The notes under the pieces were generated by a model that was given only the letters and a program-made list of their open reading frames with translations, searched no databases and was not told where the DNA came from. Shown here one piece after another: positions 20,401-28,435 of a DNA stretch of 34,889 nucleotides (the stretch's first letter is position 1; each line of letters opens with the position of its first letter). The position numbers and the translations under genes were made by a program. Source of the DNA: a virus; IMG/VR virus record IMGVR_UViG_3300033142_000581, positions 1-34,889 of that record. One strand, written 5' to 3'.

Positions 20401-20548
20401 AGCTCCATTATACATTTCTTCTTCTGCTGGTTCCATGACAACTACAACGCCTTCAGCTACAAACTCTTATGCAAGAGTAGTGGGTTATGCAGTTGACACT
20501 AATAACATTTACTTTTGCCCTGATAACACTTGGGTACAAAATAACTAA
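17492..20548 (+). CDS. Long tail fibre protein, 1018 residues
   Basis: The N-terminus MPIRFLADQSIDELLSVDRV is a fibre-anchor type. The shaft is Gly/Thr/Ser-rich and contains a 101-residue unit twice (DNA 17912-18214 and 19304-19606). It also has several SSWTLAGDSG...ISNADTATIAGGTNI modules like those in the preceding fibre, and phrases such as LSVANGGTGASxAAxARTNLG that recur in fibres of many phages. The C-terminus (LQGIITKASHGFAIGAPLYI; ATNSYARVVGYAVDTNNIYF; CPDNTW) is a known type of fibre tip domain. It is expected to be a trimeric receptor-binding or shaft protein. GTTTAAAC occurs at 18156 and 20253. Confidence 0.8.
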   Translation: MPIRFLADQSIDELLSVDRVNIGSTADSDYLTGNSRLSVNGYIMVKGIVNTSESGTAPAAVVFGTGSTLGTDKISLVTSGVTRIFIDTNSVDVSPTLNLGSVVNAGTDTDKFLVLDSSGNVDFRTGAEVRSDIGAGTGSGSVTSVSGTGSVNGITLSGTVTSSGDLTLGGTLSISNDDWSGADLSVANGGTGASNAADARTNLGVVNDTGTPAILSNGSTPSLNTGITGAEVRSLIGAGTGNGTIIGSGSANRIPKFTSGSQIGDSRLFESTSGTFYQGGNSATTLYPFNIQAISGINTHSFTGATATNDCNLRITPGSAATPGVNFGNRSGTGAVDTDTGLFSPGTNQVSLSSGGTERVRWDVNGMTLYTLGAMGSAASLFLVSNSGVVETRTAAQVRSDIGAGTGSGSMSSWTLAGDSGSTAISNADTATIAGGTNITTAESGGTVTITNDITNLNQLTNGPGYTTFAEPGIFSGGGTPTLATGVTGAEIRSLIGAGTSSTSGTVTSVTLAAGTGISLAGTNPITSSGTITITNTSPNVPETFTGWVVRDDDNDDKTLSGGTNKYLKFTAATGTAGTNLSGTGTSADPYVMAITLPDSNSGGTVTSVSGTGSKNGLTLTGTVTTSGDLTLGGTLSISNDDWSGADLSVANGGTGASTAAGARTNLGVVNDTGTPAILSNGSTPSLNTGITAAEVRTLIGAGTGSGSMSSWDLSADSGTTATVTNGETVNIGGGTNISTSVTGNTITITNGITNNNQLTNGAGYTTNTGTITGSGVSTRVAFFNSASNLTTDSGFSYNSSTNTLSMNGDLSVGGGDIYMDGSTVNSNIKLNSGVFSIGDADLNDAIDTLNLNVMGGTNIQLLDSEIYLNSNDVYFPSTGVVNMGVDTHIEYSHSSSSTGQANGNTIKLGTTSVTAGLVYCLNTNTTWTSVSNTSSNSKKLLAVATGTSSSNGMLLQGIITKASHGFAIGAPLYISSSAGSMTTTTPSATNSYARVVGYAVDTNNIYFCPDNTWVQNN
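17912..18214 (+). repeat. Fibre shaft repeat, copy 1 (101 codons)
   Basis: This unit and 19304-19606 encode nearly the same 101 residues; I count nine differences (for example GSVNGITL versus GSKNGLTL). Many third codon positions differ, so the duplication is old and the protein sequence is kept by selection. Confidence 0.75.
19304..19606 (+). repeat. Fibre shaft repeat, copy 2 (101 codons)
   Basis: Second copy of the unit at 17912-18214, with core DDWSGADLSVANGGTGAS and GTPAILSNGSTPSLNTGIT in both. The separation of about 1.39 kb could allow recombination that changes fibre length, although the DNA copies are diverged. Confidence 0.75.
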
Positions 20549-20550
20549 GT

Positions 20551-21114
20551 ATGAACTATATTGATAGAACATTAATATTTGAAGAAAATAAAATTTACTT
20601 CATAGATGAGGCTAATGAAGAACAACAAGTTATGATGGATTGGGAAGATGGTCTTATGAAAAAACATGCAGATTATGTATGTAGCAATGGAGGGGATATA
20701 TTAGAGATTGGTTTTGGTATGGGCATAAGTGCAAACTACATTCAACAAAACAATCCAGCTTCACATACTATAATTGAAAACCATCCACAAATAATTGCAA
20801 AAGCAAAACAATGGGCTGAAGGAAAAAGTAATGTAACTATCATTGAAGGCTCTTGGATAGATAAACTATCAGAGTTATCAGAATATGATGGTGTATTTTA
20901 TGATACTTATGGTGATGAAGATGTTGATTCTTTTGGAGGTCACCTACCAAGTTTGGTAAAAGAAGGTGGAGTTGCAACATGGTGGAATGGTAAAACAGAA
21001 GCCGACAATAGTTTTGGAATTGAAGATGTGGTTTATGAACACATAGATATAACTCCACCTGAAAATAATTATTATATTAAAAATGTGTATTATCTTCCAC
21101 AAAAAGAATATTAA
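20551..21114 (+). CDS. Class I SAM-dependent methyltransferase, GAMT/RMT2-like
   Basis: The 187-residue product has the SAM-binding motif I GGDILEIGFGMGISANYI (residues 47-64), an acidic ligand in HTIIENHPQ (about 76), and the post-motif EYDGVFYDTYGDED (111-124). This FDGxxxDTYG block is typical of guanidinoacetate and protein-arginine delta-N methyltransferases (GAMT/RMT2 type), which methylate guanidino nitrogens. It lies between two fibre genes with gaps of only two bases, so a role in modifying a virion or host surface component is suggested by context but unproven. Confidence 0.75.
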   Translation: MNYIDRTLIFEENKIYFIDEANEEQQVMMDWEDGLMKKHADYVCSNGGDILEIGFGMGISANYIQQNNPASHTIIENHPQIIAKAKQWAEGKSNVTIIEGSWIDKLSELSEYDGVFYDTYGDEDVDSFGGHLPSLVKEGGVATWWNGKTEADNSFGIEDVVYEHIDITPPENNYYIKNVYYLPQKEY

Positions 21115-21116
21115 TT

Positions 21117-21845
21117 ATGGCAACAACAAACGTCACCGCAGGTCTACAAGGAAGAATAGGAAACTTTCAGTTTAATATAAGTAACTGGCTCACTGATATA
21201 AGAAACGCGAGCACTGGAACTACTGCTACTACTTTTACCAGCGCAACAAGTCAACAACAAGCATTTAGAGCGTCTCACGCTTTTGGTAGAAGTGGTGTAA
21301 GTGGAAGTATTTACAGAACATTTTTGTTTTTTGATGTATCATCAGTGCCAGGCACTATAACTGCAGCAACATTACAAGTATATGGTTATTTAAACACTAC
21401 AAGTGATGCTTTTATAGTTGAGTCTACAGCATGGGGAGGAAGTGGTGGTACAACAACACTGACTACTGCTATGTATAATGATTTAGATTTTAGTCAACCT
21501 TACTCTCAAAGCTCTATTGCTACTTGGGGCACAAGCACTTCATCACCAAATCAGTTTATTATAAATACTGCTGGTATAAATGACATGAACTCTAATGGGT
21601 ATTTAAATGTAGCTCTTATAAATAAAAGCTATGATTATGATGGCTCAGCACCTACTCTTAATACCACATTTCAGTCAGGCGCAAGATTTAAAAACTCTAC
21701 ATACCCAATACGTTTAGTTATAACTTATGACGAAGGATACAGTGAAGATGTTATTGATGTGGTAAACACTAAGATACAGAATGTTATAGATGTGGCAAGT
21801 GGTGACATAGGCACTGTTATTGGAACACCTGTATCTCCACCATAA
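21117..21845 (+). CDS. Structural protein, DNRLRE-like beta domain
   Basis: The 242-residue product contains SIYRTFLFFDVSSVPGTITA followed by ATLQVYGYLN, the pattern of DNRLRE-like and similar beta-sandwich modules (RxFLFFDVSsVPGTITxAtLxxy) found on surface and virion proteins. Later strands include PIRLVITYDEGYSEDVIDVV. It follows the methyltransferase by two bases and belongs to the fibre block, so a receptor- or carbohydrate-binding virion protein is the best guess. The Pro-rich end (GTPVSPP) is unusual but in frame. Confidence 0.6.
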   Translation: MATTNVTAGLQGRIGNFQFNISNWLTDIRNASTGTTATTFTSATSQQQAFRASHAFGRSGVSGSIYRTFLFFDVSSVPGTITAATLQVYGYLNTTSDAFIVESTAWGGSGGTTTLTTAMYNDLDFSQPYSQSSIATWGTSTSSPNQFIINTAGINDMNSNGYLNVALINKSYDYDGSAPTLNTTFQSGARFKNSTYPIRLVITYDEGYSEDVIDVVNTKIQNVIDVASGDIGTVIGTPVSPP

Positions 21846-21861
21846 TCAAAAATAAAATACC

Positions 21862-21869
21862 TATATTTG
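21862..21869 (+). promoter_or_regulatory. Possible -7 box before the gene at 21900
   Basis: TATATTTG matches TAnnTTTG and lies 30 bases before the ATG at 21900, in a 54-base gap. The -33 element is not clear, as with other late candidates here. Confidence 0.4.
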
Positions 21870-21899
21870 TATAATGTTTAACAAATTAAATTTAATATA

Positions 21900-22160
21900 A
21901 TGGCAAACAAAAAATTAAAAGACGAAGAATTAAAAAAAGTTCAGGAATTAAATCAAAAGTTTTTACAAGCTAAAATTAAAATTGCTGACACCGTAATAGG
22001 TTTATTCAATACTGTACCTGCTGTAGAAGCAATTCAAGGTCAGTTTAATGATTTAGAAAAAGAATTGATTAAAGAATACGGTGAGAACGCAATTATTGAT
22101 TTAAGAACTGGAGAAGTTAAAGACCCAGAAACACCAGTAGAAAATGGCGAAAATAAGTAA
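21900..22160 (+). CDS. Small helical phage protein, 86 residues
   Basis: The leader (CAAATTAAATTTAATATAATGG) and the -7 box support the start. The product (MANKKLKDEELKKVQELNQK, then a long helix to about residue 60) has heptad-like hydrophobics and ends KEYGENAIIDLRTGEVKDPE. I recall this layout (two helices, then YGxxAxIxLxTGEV) from small proteins beside structural genes of Flavobacteriia phages. A chaperone-like or tail-assembly role is possible. It overlaps the next gene by 17 bases. Confidence 0.55.
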   Translation: MANKKLKDEELKKVQELNQKFLQAKIKIADTVIGLFNTVPAVEAIQGQFNDLEKELIKEYGENAIIDLRTGEVKDPETPVENGENK

Positions 22161-22701
22161 CACGAGTGCGTATCCAAATATCGGAGCAAATATAGATTCA
22201 GCTGACTATTTAGTATTAACTGATGCAGAAAATGAGTTAAAAACTAAAACAGCAACGCTTAGTCAAATACAATCTATTATTACATCAGATATTAGGACTC
22301 AACACACTACTGTTAATTCGGCTTCATTATTAGCACTTCCATCAACTCCAGTAACTTTAGTGCCTGCTCCAGGAGCGGGTAAAATACTAAACATATTAGA
22401 GATAATGTTTTACATGGATGCAGGGAGTGTAGCTTATAATTTTAATTTACCCTCCAATATACTAATAGATGGTTCTGCAAGTGGAATCACTGTAGTACCA
22501 AGTGGTGGTAGCTATCCAGGGTTTAACATGGCAACAGACACTGTCTTACATTTAGGTAATACAGCGGGAACTTTTTATAATACTCCTGTAAATGCTGGCT
22601 TGGTAATGGAAGCGGCAACTGGTCAAACTGTATCTGCAGGTAATGGCACGGCATACTTTAATATTCTATACAGAGTATTAGATGTAGACCCAACTTTTTA
22701 A
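22144..22701 (+). CDS. Beta-rich virion protein, probably head or tail fibre
   Basis: The 185-residue product begins MAKISNTSAYPNIGANIDSA and continues DYLVLTDAENELKTKTATLS, an anchor resembling that of the fibre gene at 14676. The rest is Ser/Thr/Gly-rich beta structure (LLALPSTPVTLVPAPGAGKI; TGQTVSAGNGTAYFNILYRV). The LVPAPGxGKxxxxxxI pattern is common in phage head or tail fibre knobs. It overlaps the previous gene, implying coupled expression. Confidence 0.6.
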   Translation: MAKISNTSAYPNIGANIDSADYLVLTDAENELKTKTATLSQIQSIITSDIRTQHTTVNSASLLALPSTPVTLVPAPGAGKILNILEIMFYMDAGSVAYNFNLPSNILIDGSASGITVVPSGGSYPGFNMATDTVLHLGNTAGTFYNTPVNAGLVMEAATGQTVSAGNGTAYFNILYRVLDVDPTF

Positions 22702-22711
22702 ATTAAATTAA

Positions 22712-22936
22712 ATGGACATAAGAAAGATTTCCATAGGAGCAGACTATAAGTCTGGAGCTATGCACTACATAACAGGTCAAGATGTATTAGGTGGCAAATA
22801 CCAAATACATTTAATTCAACATGACCACACTCATGATTCTTATAAAATTTGGATTATAAAAGGAGACGAAGTTTTACTTTGGAAAGAATTTAAAAACACT
22901 TTACCTATATCATTAGAATTTAATATTCATTTTTAA
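22712..22936 (+). CDS. Hypothetical conserved-looking protein, 74 residues
   Basis: The leader AAATTAAATTAAATGG is good. The product (MDIRKISIGADYKSGAMHYI, TGQDVLGGKYQIHLIQHDHT, HDSYKIWIIKGDEVLLWKEF ...) looks like a single small beta domain. The start ADYKSGAMHYxxGQxVLGGxY resembles small conserved proteins I have seen near terminase genes of Bacteroidota phages. Function unknown. Its stop overlaps the next start by one base. Confidence 0.6.
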   Translation: MDIRKISIGADYKSGAMHYITGQDVLGGKYQIHLIQHDHTHDSYKIWIIKGDEVLLWKEFKNTLPISLEFNIHF

Positions 22937-23514
22937 TGCAATCACCTTTTTGTTTTATAGTAAAACCTTATAATGATAGGCGTTACGATAATATAAAATA
23001 TTATGGTGATAAAAAGTTTTTCACCAGTACATCAGAAGAAGACCATACAGTTTCAACTCGATTCGCTACAGTAATAAATACACCTATAAATTATAATGGA
23101 AATATTAAAAAAGGAGACACTCTTGTAGTGCATCATAATGTATTTAAATATTATAACGATATTTATGGAAGACAAAAAAGTGGAAGAAGCTGGTTGATAG
23201 ATGATTTATTTTTAGTAGATGACTTTCAATTCTACATGTATAAACAAGATGGTAAGTGGTATAGTCATGACAAGTATTGTTTTGTAAAACCTATACCTAT
23301 TGAAAAAAAATATATAGATGTTTCTGAAGAAGAAGAACCATTGTGGGGTATACTTAAGTATGGAAACAAACAATTAGAGAAGTTAAATGTTTATCCTGGT
23401 GATAGAATATCATTTCAACCTAATAGTGAATATGAATTCAATATAGATGATGAAAAACTTTATCGTATGTATACAAGTAATATAACTTTAAAAAATGGAT
23501 ACAAAAGCAATTAA
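22936..23514 (+). CDS. GroES-like fold protein, 192 residues
   Basis: The product has two segments resembling GroES or T4 gp31 strands: GNIKKGDTLVVHHNVFKYYN (about residues 55-74) with KYCFVKPI, and LEKLNVYPGDRISFQPNSEY with EFNIDDEKLYRMYTSNI. The pattern GDxVxxxxN/x-x-I-x-x-x-x-Y-x-V and the repeated VxxGDxIxF suggest a GroES-type beta barrel with an insertion. It lies directly before the terminase genes, far from the groEL operon. It may be a head-specific co-chaperonin or a structural protein of the same fold; the assignment is by eye. Confidence 0.5.
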   Translation: MQSPFCFIVKPYNDRRYDNIKYYGDKKFFTSTSEEDHTVSTRFATVINTPINYNGNIKKGDTLVVHHNVFKYYNDIYGRQKSGRSWLIDDLFLVDDFQFYMYKQDGKWYSHDKYCFVKPIPIEKKYIDVSEEEEPLWGILKYGNKQLEKLNVYPGDRISFQPNSEYEFNIDDEKLYRMYTSNITLKNGYKSN

Positions 23515-23770
23515 ATTAGAAATTATAAATGCTGGTGAAAAAGCCGTAAAAGAATTAATTGATGTGGCAAAAGAAAAAATTATAAAACCAGACCCTGACG
23601 ATGAATTAGCAGCTGATAGATTAAAGAATGCAGCCGCTACCAAAAAGCTTGCCATATTCGATGCTTTTGAAATTTTAAAAAGAATAGATGAAGAAAGAGA
23701 TAAACTTGATGGAGTAGAAATAAAAACCAATAACTTACCTAAAGGCTTTGCAGAAAGGAACTCAAAATAA
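23495..23770 (+). CDS. Probable small terminase subunit
   Basis: The 91-residue product is helical and charged (MDTKAIKLEIINAGEKAVKE), with ELAADRLKNAAATKKLAIFD and AFEILKRIDEERDKLDG. A short helical protein with this DELAADKLKxAAxxKKLAIxDAFEIL core directly before a large terminase is typical of the small subunit in related phages, which recognises the genome end for packaging. No helix-turn-helix is obvious, so the call rests mainly on context. It overlaps both neighbours. Confidence 0.55.
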   Translation: MDTKAIKLEIINAGEKAVKELIDVAKEKIIKPDPDDELAADRLKNAAATKKLAIFDAFEILKRIDEERDKLDGVEIKTNNLPKGFAERNSK

Positions 23771-25997
23771 TATTTATGATTTATGTAAAGGTTTAGTGCC
23801 TTCAAACATAATATCTCGTAAAAACAAAGCGAGAACATGGAGGTATGGGTATGATGAAAAATATGATATAGTTATTATATCAAAAGATGGAACTATTGGT
23901 GAGATAATTCATGTATCAGGTTTAAGAATAGCACTACCAGCTGTACCCAAGAAAGTGTTTAAACGTTCTGATAAAAAAGCTGAACAGTACTGGGAGGTAA
24001 AAGAAATACCTCCTGTGTTAAAAAGAATATCTACTATATTTCAATGGCATGAAGCTCCTTCTAATTTTAAAAATCAATGGATTGATTATATAGAAGAAGA
24101 GTTTAATAGAAGAGAGCAGGGCTTTTGGTTTATGAACAATGGTAAACCTACATACATTACAGGTACACATTATATGTATTTACAATGGACTAAAATAGAT
24201 GTAGGTCATCCAGATTTTAGAGAAGCAAATAGAATATTTTATTTATTCTGGGAAGCATGTAAGGCAGACAAAAGAAGTTTTGGAATGTGCTATTTAAAAA
24301 TAAGGCGTTCAGGTTTTTCTTTTATGAGTTCTTGTGAAGGAGTAAATACTGGTACTATTACTAAAAATGCCAGAATAGGTATATTATCTAAAACAGGTAG
24401 TGATGCAAAAAAAATGTTTACAGACAAGATAGTTCCTATTTCTAACAACTATCCTTTCTTTTTTAAACCCATACAAGATGGTATGGATAAACCAAAAACA
24501 GAATTAGCTTATCGTGTTCCTGCTTCTAAGATTACAAAAAAAAATATGTTTAATGTAGAAGAAGAAGTGTTAGAAGGATTAGATACAACAATAGATTGGA
24601 AAAACACTTCTGATAATAGTTATGATGGAGAAAAACTACAACTACTAATACATGATGAAAGTGGTAAGTGGGAAAAACCAGAAAATATTTTAAACAATTG
24701 GCGTGTTACAAAAACATGTTTGAGGTTAGGAAGTAAAATTATTGGTAAATGTATGATGGGTTCTACATCTAACGCATTAGATAAAGGTGGTAGAAACTTT
24801 AAAAACTTATACAATGATTCTAATTGTGAAGTTAGAAATGCTAATGGTCAAACTAAAAGTGGGTTATATTCTTTATTTGTTCCAATGGAATGGAATATGG
24901 AAGGATTTATAGATAGATATGGTATGCCTGTTTTAGAAAATCCAAAGCAAGAAGTGGTAGGTATTGATGATGAGTATATATATCAGGGTGCAGTTAACTA
25001 CTGGGAAAATGAAGTTGTTTCTTTAAAGCATGACCCTGACGCTTTAAATGAATATTACCGTCAGTTTCCTCGTTCTGAATCACATGCTTTCAGAGATGAA
25101 AGCAAACAATCTATATTTAATTTAACAAAGATTTATCAGCAAATAGATTACAATGATAGTATTATAAAAGAACATTTTATAACTCAGGGTTCATTTAGTT
25201 GGGAAAATGGAATAAAAGATACTAAGGTAGTTTGGACTCCAAACAAAAGAGGAAGATTTTTTGTAACTTACATACCTAAACGCTCACTTCAAAATAACAT
25301 TATAAGAAAGAACGGTAGATTCTTTCCTGGTAATGAACATTTAGGTTCATTTGGTTGCGACTCTTATGATATATCTGGTGTCGTGGTAGGCAAAGGGTCA
25401 AACGGTTCTTTGCATGGTTTAACAAAGTTTAGTATGGAAGAAATGCCAAGTAATCATTTCTTTTTAGAATACATAGCTCGACCACAAACAGCAGAAATAT
25501 TTTTTGAGGAAGTATTAATGGCATGTGTGTTTTATGGCATGCCTATATTATGTGAAAATAATAAACCTCGACTCCTTTATCATTTTAAAAATAGAGGGTA
25601 TAGAGGGTTTTGTTTAAACAGACCTGATAAAACTTACAATAAACTTTCTAAATCTGAAAGAGAATTAGGGGGTATACCAAATACATCAGAGGATGTTAAA
25701 CAATCACACGCGTCTGCAATAGAATCTTATATTGAAAAATATATAGGTATAGATTCAGATGGCGTGCATAGAGTTGAAGGTGATATGGGTGACATGTATT
25801 TTCAAAGAACATTAGAGGATTGGGCTAAGTTTGATATAAGTAATAGAACTAAGTTTGATGCTTCAATAAGCTCTGGTTTAGCAATAATGGCTAACCAAAA
25901 ACACTTATATACACCGACTAAAGAAAAAACAAAAATTAGCATTAACTTTGCAAGATATAACAACAGCGAAAAAGTTAGTCGAATTATTAATAAATGA
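23748..25997 (+). CDS. terL: Large terminase subunit (TerL)
   Basis: The 749-residue product has the ATPase-nuclease layout of TerL. A Walker A-like YLKIRRSGFSFMSS lies at about 183-195 (deviant: Gly only once, no GKT/S). Walker B plus catalytic Glu is LLIHDESGKW (299-308). A nuclease Asp lies in LGSFGCDSYDISG (532-544). Its length and the block QGFWFMNNGKPTYITGTHYM resemble crAss-like phage terminases. The start is TTG at 23748; no ATG occurs in frame before about residue 129, and the frame is closed upstream at 23721. GTTTAAAC occurs at 23957 and 25612. It overlaps the portal start (ATGA). Confidence 0.88.
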   Translation: MQKGTQNNIYDLCKGLVPSNIISRKNKARTWRYGYDEKYDIVIISKDGTIGEIIHVSGLRIALPAVPKKVFKRSDKKAEQYWEVKEIPPVLKRISTIFQWHEAPSNFKNQWIDYIEEEFNRREQGFWFMNNGKPTYITGTHYMYLQWTKIDVGHPDFREANRIFYLFWEACKADKRSFGMCYLKIRRSGFSFMSSCEGVNTGTITKNARIGILSKTGSDAKKMFTDKIVPISNNYPFFFKPIQDGMDKPKTELAYRVPASKITKKNMFNVEEEVLEGLDTTIDWKNTSDNSYDGEKLQLLIHDESGKWEKPENILNNWRVTKTCLRLGSKIIGKCMMGSTSNALDKGGRNFKNLYNDSNCEVRNANGQTKSGLYSLFVPMEWNMEGFIDRYGMPVLENPKQEVVGIDDEYIYQGAVNYWENEVVSLKHDPDALNEYYRQFPRSESHAFRDESKQSIFNLTKIYQQIDYNDSIIKEHFITQGSFSWENGIKDTKVVWTPNKRGRFFVTYIPKRSLQNNIIRKNGRFFPGNEHLGSFGCDSYDISGVVVGKGSNGSLHGLTKFSMEEMPSNHFFLEYIARPQTAEIFFEEVLMACVFYGMPILCENNKPRLLYHFKNRGYRGFCLNRPDKTYNKLSKSERELGGIPNTSEDVKQSHASAIESYIEKYIGIDSDGVHRVEGDMGDMYFQRTLEDWAKFDISNRTKFDASISSGLAIMANQKHLYTPTKEKTKISINFARYNNSEKVSRIINK

Positions 25998-28429
25998 AAC
26001 AAGTAGAAATTAACTTAAAAGCAGCTGCGTTTCCAGATGAGTTTGCTTCTGATGCTCAAAAGGATACTTTAGAGTACGGACTGCAAGTAGGACAGGCTAT
26101 TCAATATGAGTGGTTTAGAAAAGATAACGGTTCCTGTAGATATTTAAATCAATGGGGAGAGTTTAATAGATTGCGTTTATATGCTCGTGGTGAACAATCA
26201 GTTCAAAAGTATAAAAACGAAATAGCTATTGATGGAGATTTATCATATCTTAACTTAGATTGGACACCAGTTCCTATTATTCCTAAGTTTGTGGACATAG
26301 TTGTAAATGGATTAAATGATAGGCTGTTCAAAATAAATGCGTTTGCAGAAGACGCAATGTCTGCAGAGAAAAGAGATTCCTTTCAAAAAAAGATAGAAGG
26401 AGAAATGGTTGCTCGACCACTCTTTCAACAAATCGAAGAAGATTTTGATTTAAATGTTTTTCAAACAAACGAAGAAGAACTTCCAGAAAATGATGAAGAA
26501 CTGGAGTTATACATGCAAATGAAATATAAGCCTGCTGTAGAAATTGCAGCAGAAGAAGCTATTGATACTGTATTAAATCAAAACCATTATAAAGATATTC
26601 GTAAAAGAGTTGACTATGATATAATGACTATAGGTGTTGGTATGACTAAACATCAGTTTTTACCAGGACAAGGTATAGAAGTTAGTTATGTTGACCCTGC
26701 TAATGTAGTATATAGTTATACTGAAGACCCATACTTTAAAGATTGTTTTTATTGGGGTGAGCTAAAGACCATACCTATGGCTGAGCTTGTAAAAATAAAT
26801 CCTGATATCACTAATGAAGATATGGAAGAGATAGCTAAGTATAGTCAATCTTGGTATAATTATTATAACAATGCACAGTACTATGAGAACTCTTTATTCT
26901 ATAGAGACACTTGTACTTTACTTTATTTTAACTACAAGACTACTCACACTTTTGTTTACAAGAAAAAAGAAATGGCTGACGGCACATTTAAAGTAGTTGA
27001 AAAAGATGATAGCTTTAACCCGCCAGAAGAAATGATGGCTGAAGGAAAGTTTGAAAAGGTTACTAAAAAAATTGAAGTATGGTATGATGGAATAATGGTA
27101 ATGGGTACAAACATTTTATTAAAATGGGAGCTTGCAGAAAATATGGTTAGACCAAAAGCTGCAAGTCAAAACGCTTTACCTAATTATGTAGCTTGTGCTC
27201 CAAGATTATATAAGGGAATGTATGAATCTTTAGTTAGAAGAATGATTCCTTTTGCTGATTTAATTCAAGTAACTCATTTAAAGCTACAGCAAGTAATATC
27301 CAGAATGGTCCCAGATGGTGTTTTTATAGACGCTGACGGACTTAATGAAGTTGATTTAGGTACAGGTAATGCTTATAATCCTGAAGATGCTCTAAGGCTT
27401 TATTTTCAAACTGGTAGTGTAGTAGGTAGAAGTTTTACTCAAGATGGTGAATTTAACAACGCTAAAGTTCCTATAACTCAATTAACTTCTAATAGTGGTG
27501 GAGCAAAAATGCAAATGCTTATTGCTAACTACAATCACTATTTAGATATGATAAGAACTGTAACAGGATTAAATGAAGCTCGTGACGGTTCTACTCCTAA
27601 TCCAGACGCATTAGTTGGTGTTCAAAAATTAGCAGCTTTAAATTCTAATACAGCTACAAGACATATATTAAATGCAAGTCTATATATTACAAGAAGATTA
27701 GCAGAAGGTATAGTCTTAAGAACAGCTGATGTTTTAGAATACTCTGAGTTTAAAAACCAGTTTGCTATGCAGATAGGTAAGTATAATTTAAACCTACTCC
27801 AAGATATTAAAAACTTATACTTATATAGTTTTGGTATATTTTTAGAGTTAGCTCCAGATGAAGAAGAAAGAGCTATGTTAGAAGCTAATATTCAAATGGC
27901 TTTATCTAAACAGGATATTAATTTAGAAGATGCTTTAGATATTAGAGAAATACATAATCTTAAATTAGCTAATCAATTACTAAAAACTAAACGTAAAAAG
28001 AAAGCTCAAATGGAGCAGCAGCAAGCACAAATGCAACAAGCTGCTCAGGCTGAGATGGCACAACAACAAGCGATGATGGCTGCTCAACAAGAACAGCAAA
28101 GAATACAATTAGAAACTCAATCTAAAATGCAGATTAAACAAGCTGAGATTGCAATGGAAATTGAAAAGATGAAAAATGAAGCTATGTTAAAGTCACAGCT
28201 GATGGAAACTGAGTTTGCTTACAACATGCAGTTAAAAGGTATAGAACAATCTCAAATTGACCAAAGAGAAAAAGCAAAAGAAAAAGGTAAGTCAGATAGA
28301 ATTAGTCAAGCTAATACTCAACAATCTAAACTTATTGAGCAAAGAAAAAGAAATCTACCAGCAATAAAATTTGAATCTAACGAAGATTCTTTAGATGGTT
28401 TTGATTTAGCAGAGTTTGGACCTAAATAA
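25994..28429 (+). CDS. Portal protein
   Basis: The 811-residue product is of portal size for crAss-like podoviruses and directly follows TerL with a four-base overlap. It contains an early wing-like region (GDLSYLNLDWTPVPIIPKFV, then DIVVNGLNDRLFK), a long alpha/beta core (SLVRRMIPFADLIQVTHLKL) and NEARDGSTPNPDALVGVQKL, a motif position that in portals of this type precedes the stem. The C-terminal ~130 residues are Gln/Met/Glu-rich coiled coil (from MEQQQAQMQQAAQAEMAQQQ), as in portal barrels. It forms the DNA-entry ring for packaging. Confidence 0.82.
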   Translation: MKQVEINLKAAAFPDEFASDAQKDTLEYGLQVGQAIQYEWFRKDNGSCRYLNQWGEFNRLRLYARGEQSVQKYKNEIAIDGDLSYLNLDWTPVPIIPKFVDIVVNGLNDRLFKINAFAEDAMSAEKRDSFQKKIEGEMVARPLFQQIEEDFDLNVFQTNEEELPENDEELELYMQMKYKPAVEIAAEEAIDTVLNQNHYKDIRKRVDYDIMTIGVGMTKHQFLPGQGIEVSYVDPANVVYSYTEDPYFKDCFYWGELKTIPMAELVKINPDITNEDMEEIAKYSQSWYNYYNNAQYYENSLFYRDTCTLLYFNYKTTHTFVYKKKEMADGTFKVVEKDDSFNPPEEMMAEGKFEKVTKKIEVWYDGIMVMGTNILLKWELAENMVRPKAASQNALPNYVACAPRLYKGMYESLVRRMIPFADLIQVTHLKLQQVISRMVPDGVFIDADGLNEVDLGTGNAYNPEDALRLYFQTGSVVGRSFTQDGEFNNAKVPITQLTSNSGGAKMQMLIANYNHYLDMIRTVTGLNEARDGSTPNPDALVGVQKLAALNSNTATRHILNASLYITRRLAEGIVLRTADVLEYSEFKNQFAMQIGKYNLNLLQDIKNLYLYSFGIFLELAPDEEERAMLEANIQMALSKQDINLEDALDIREIHNLKLANQLLKTKRKKKAQMEQQQAQMQQAAQAEMAQQQAMMAAQQEQQRIQLETQSKMQIKQAEIAMEIEKMKNEAMLKSQLMETEFAYNMQLKGIEQSQIDQREKAKEKGKSDRISQANTQQSKLIEQRKRNLPAIKFESNEDSLDGFDLAEFGPK

Positions 28430-28435
28430 GTTTTT

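Noticed and set aside
17614-20436. Several long antisense open frames within the fibre genes
   Set aside because: They arise from the Thr/Gly/Ser-rich codons of the forward strand and have low-complexity Pro/Val/Ser products with no leader.
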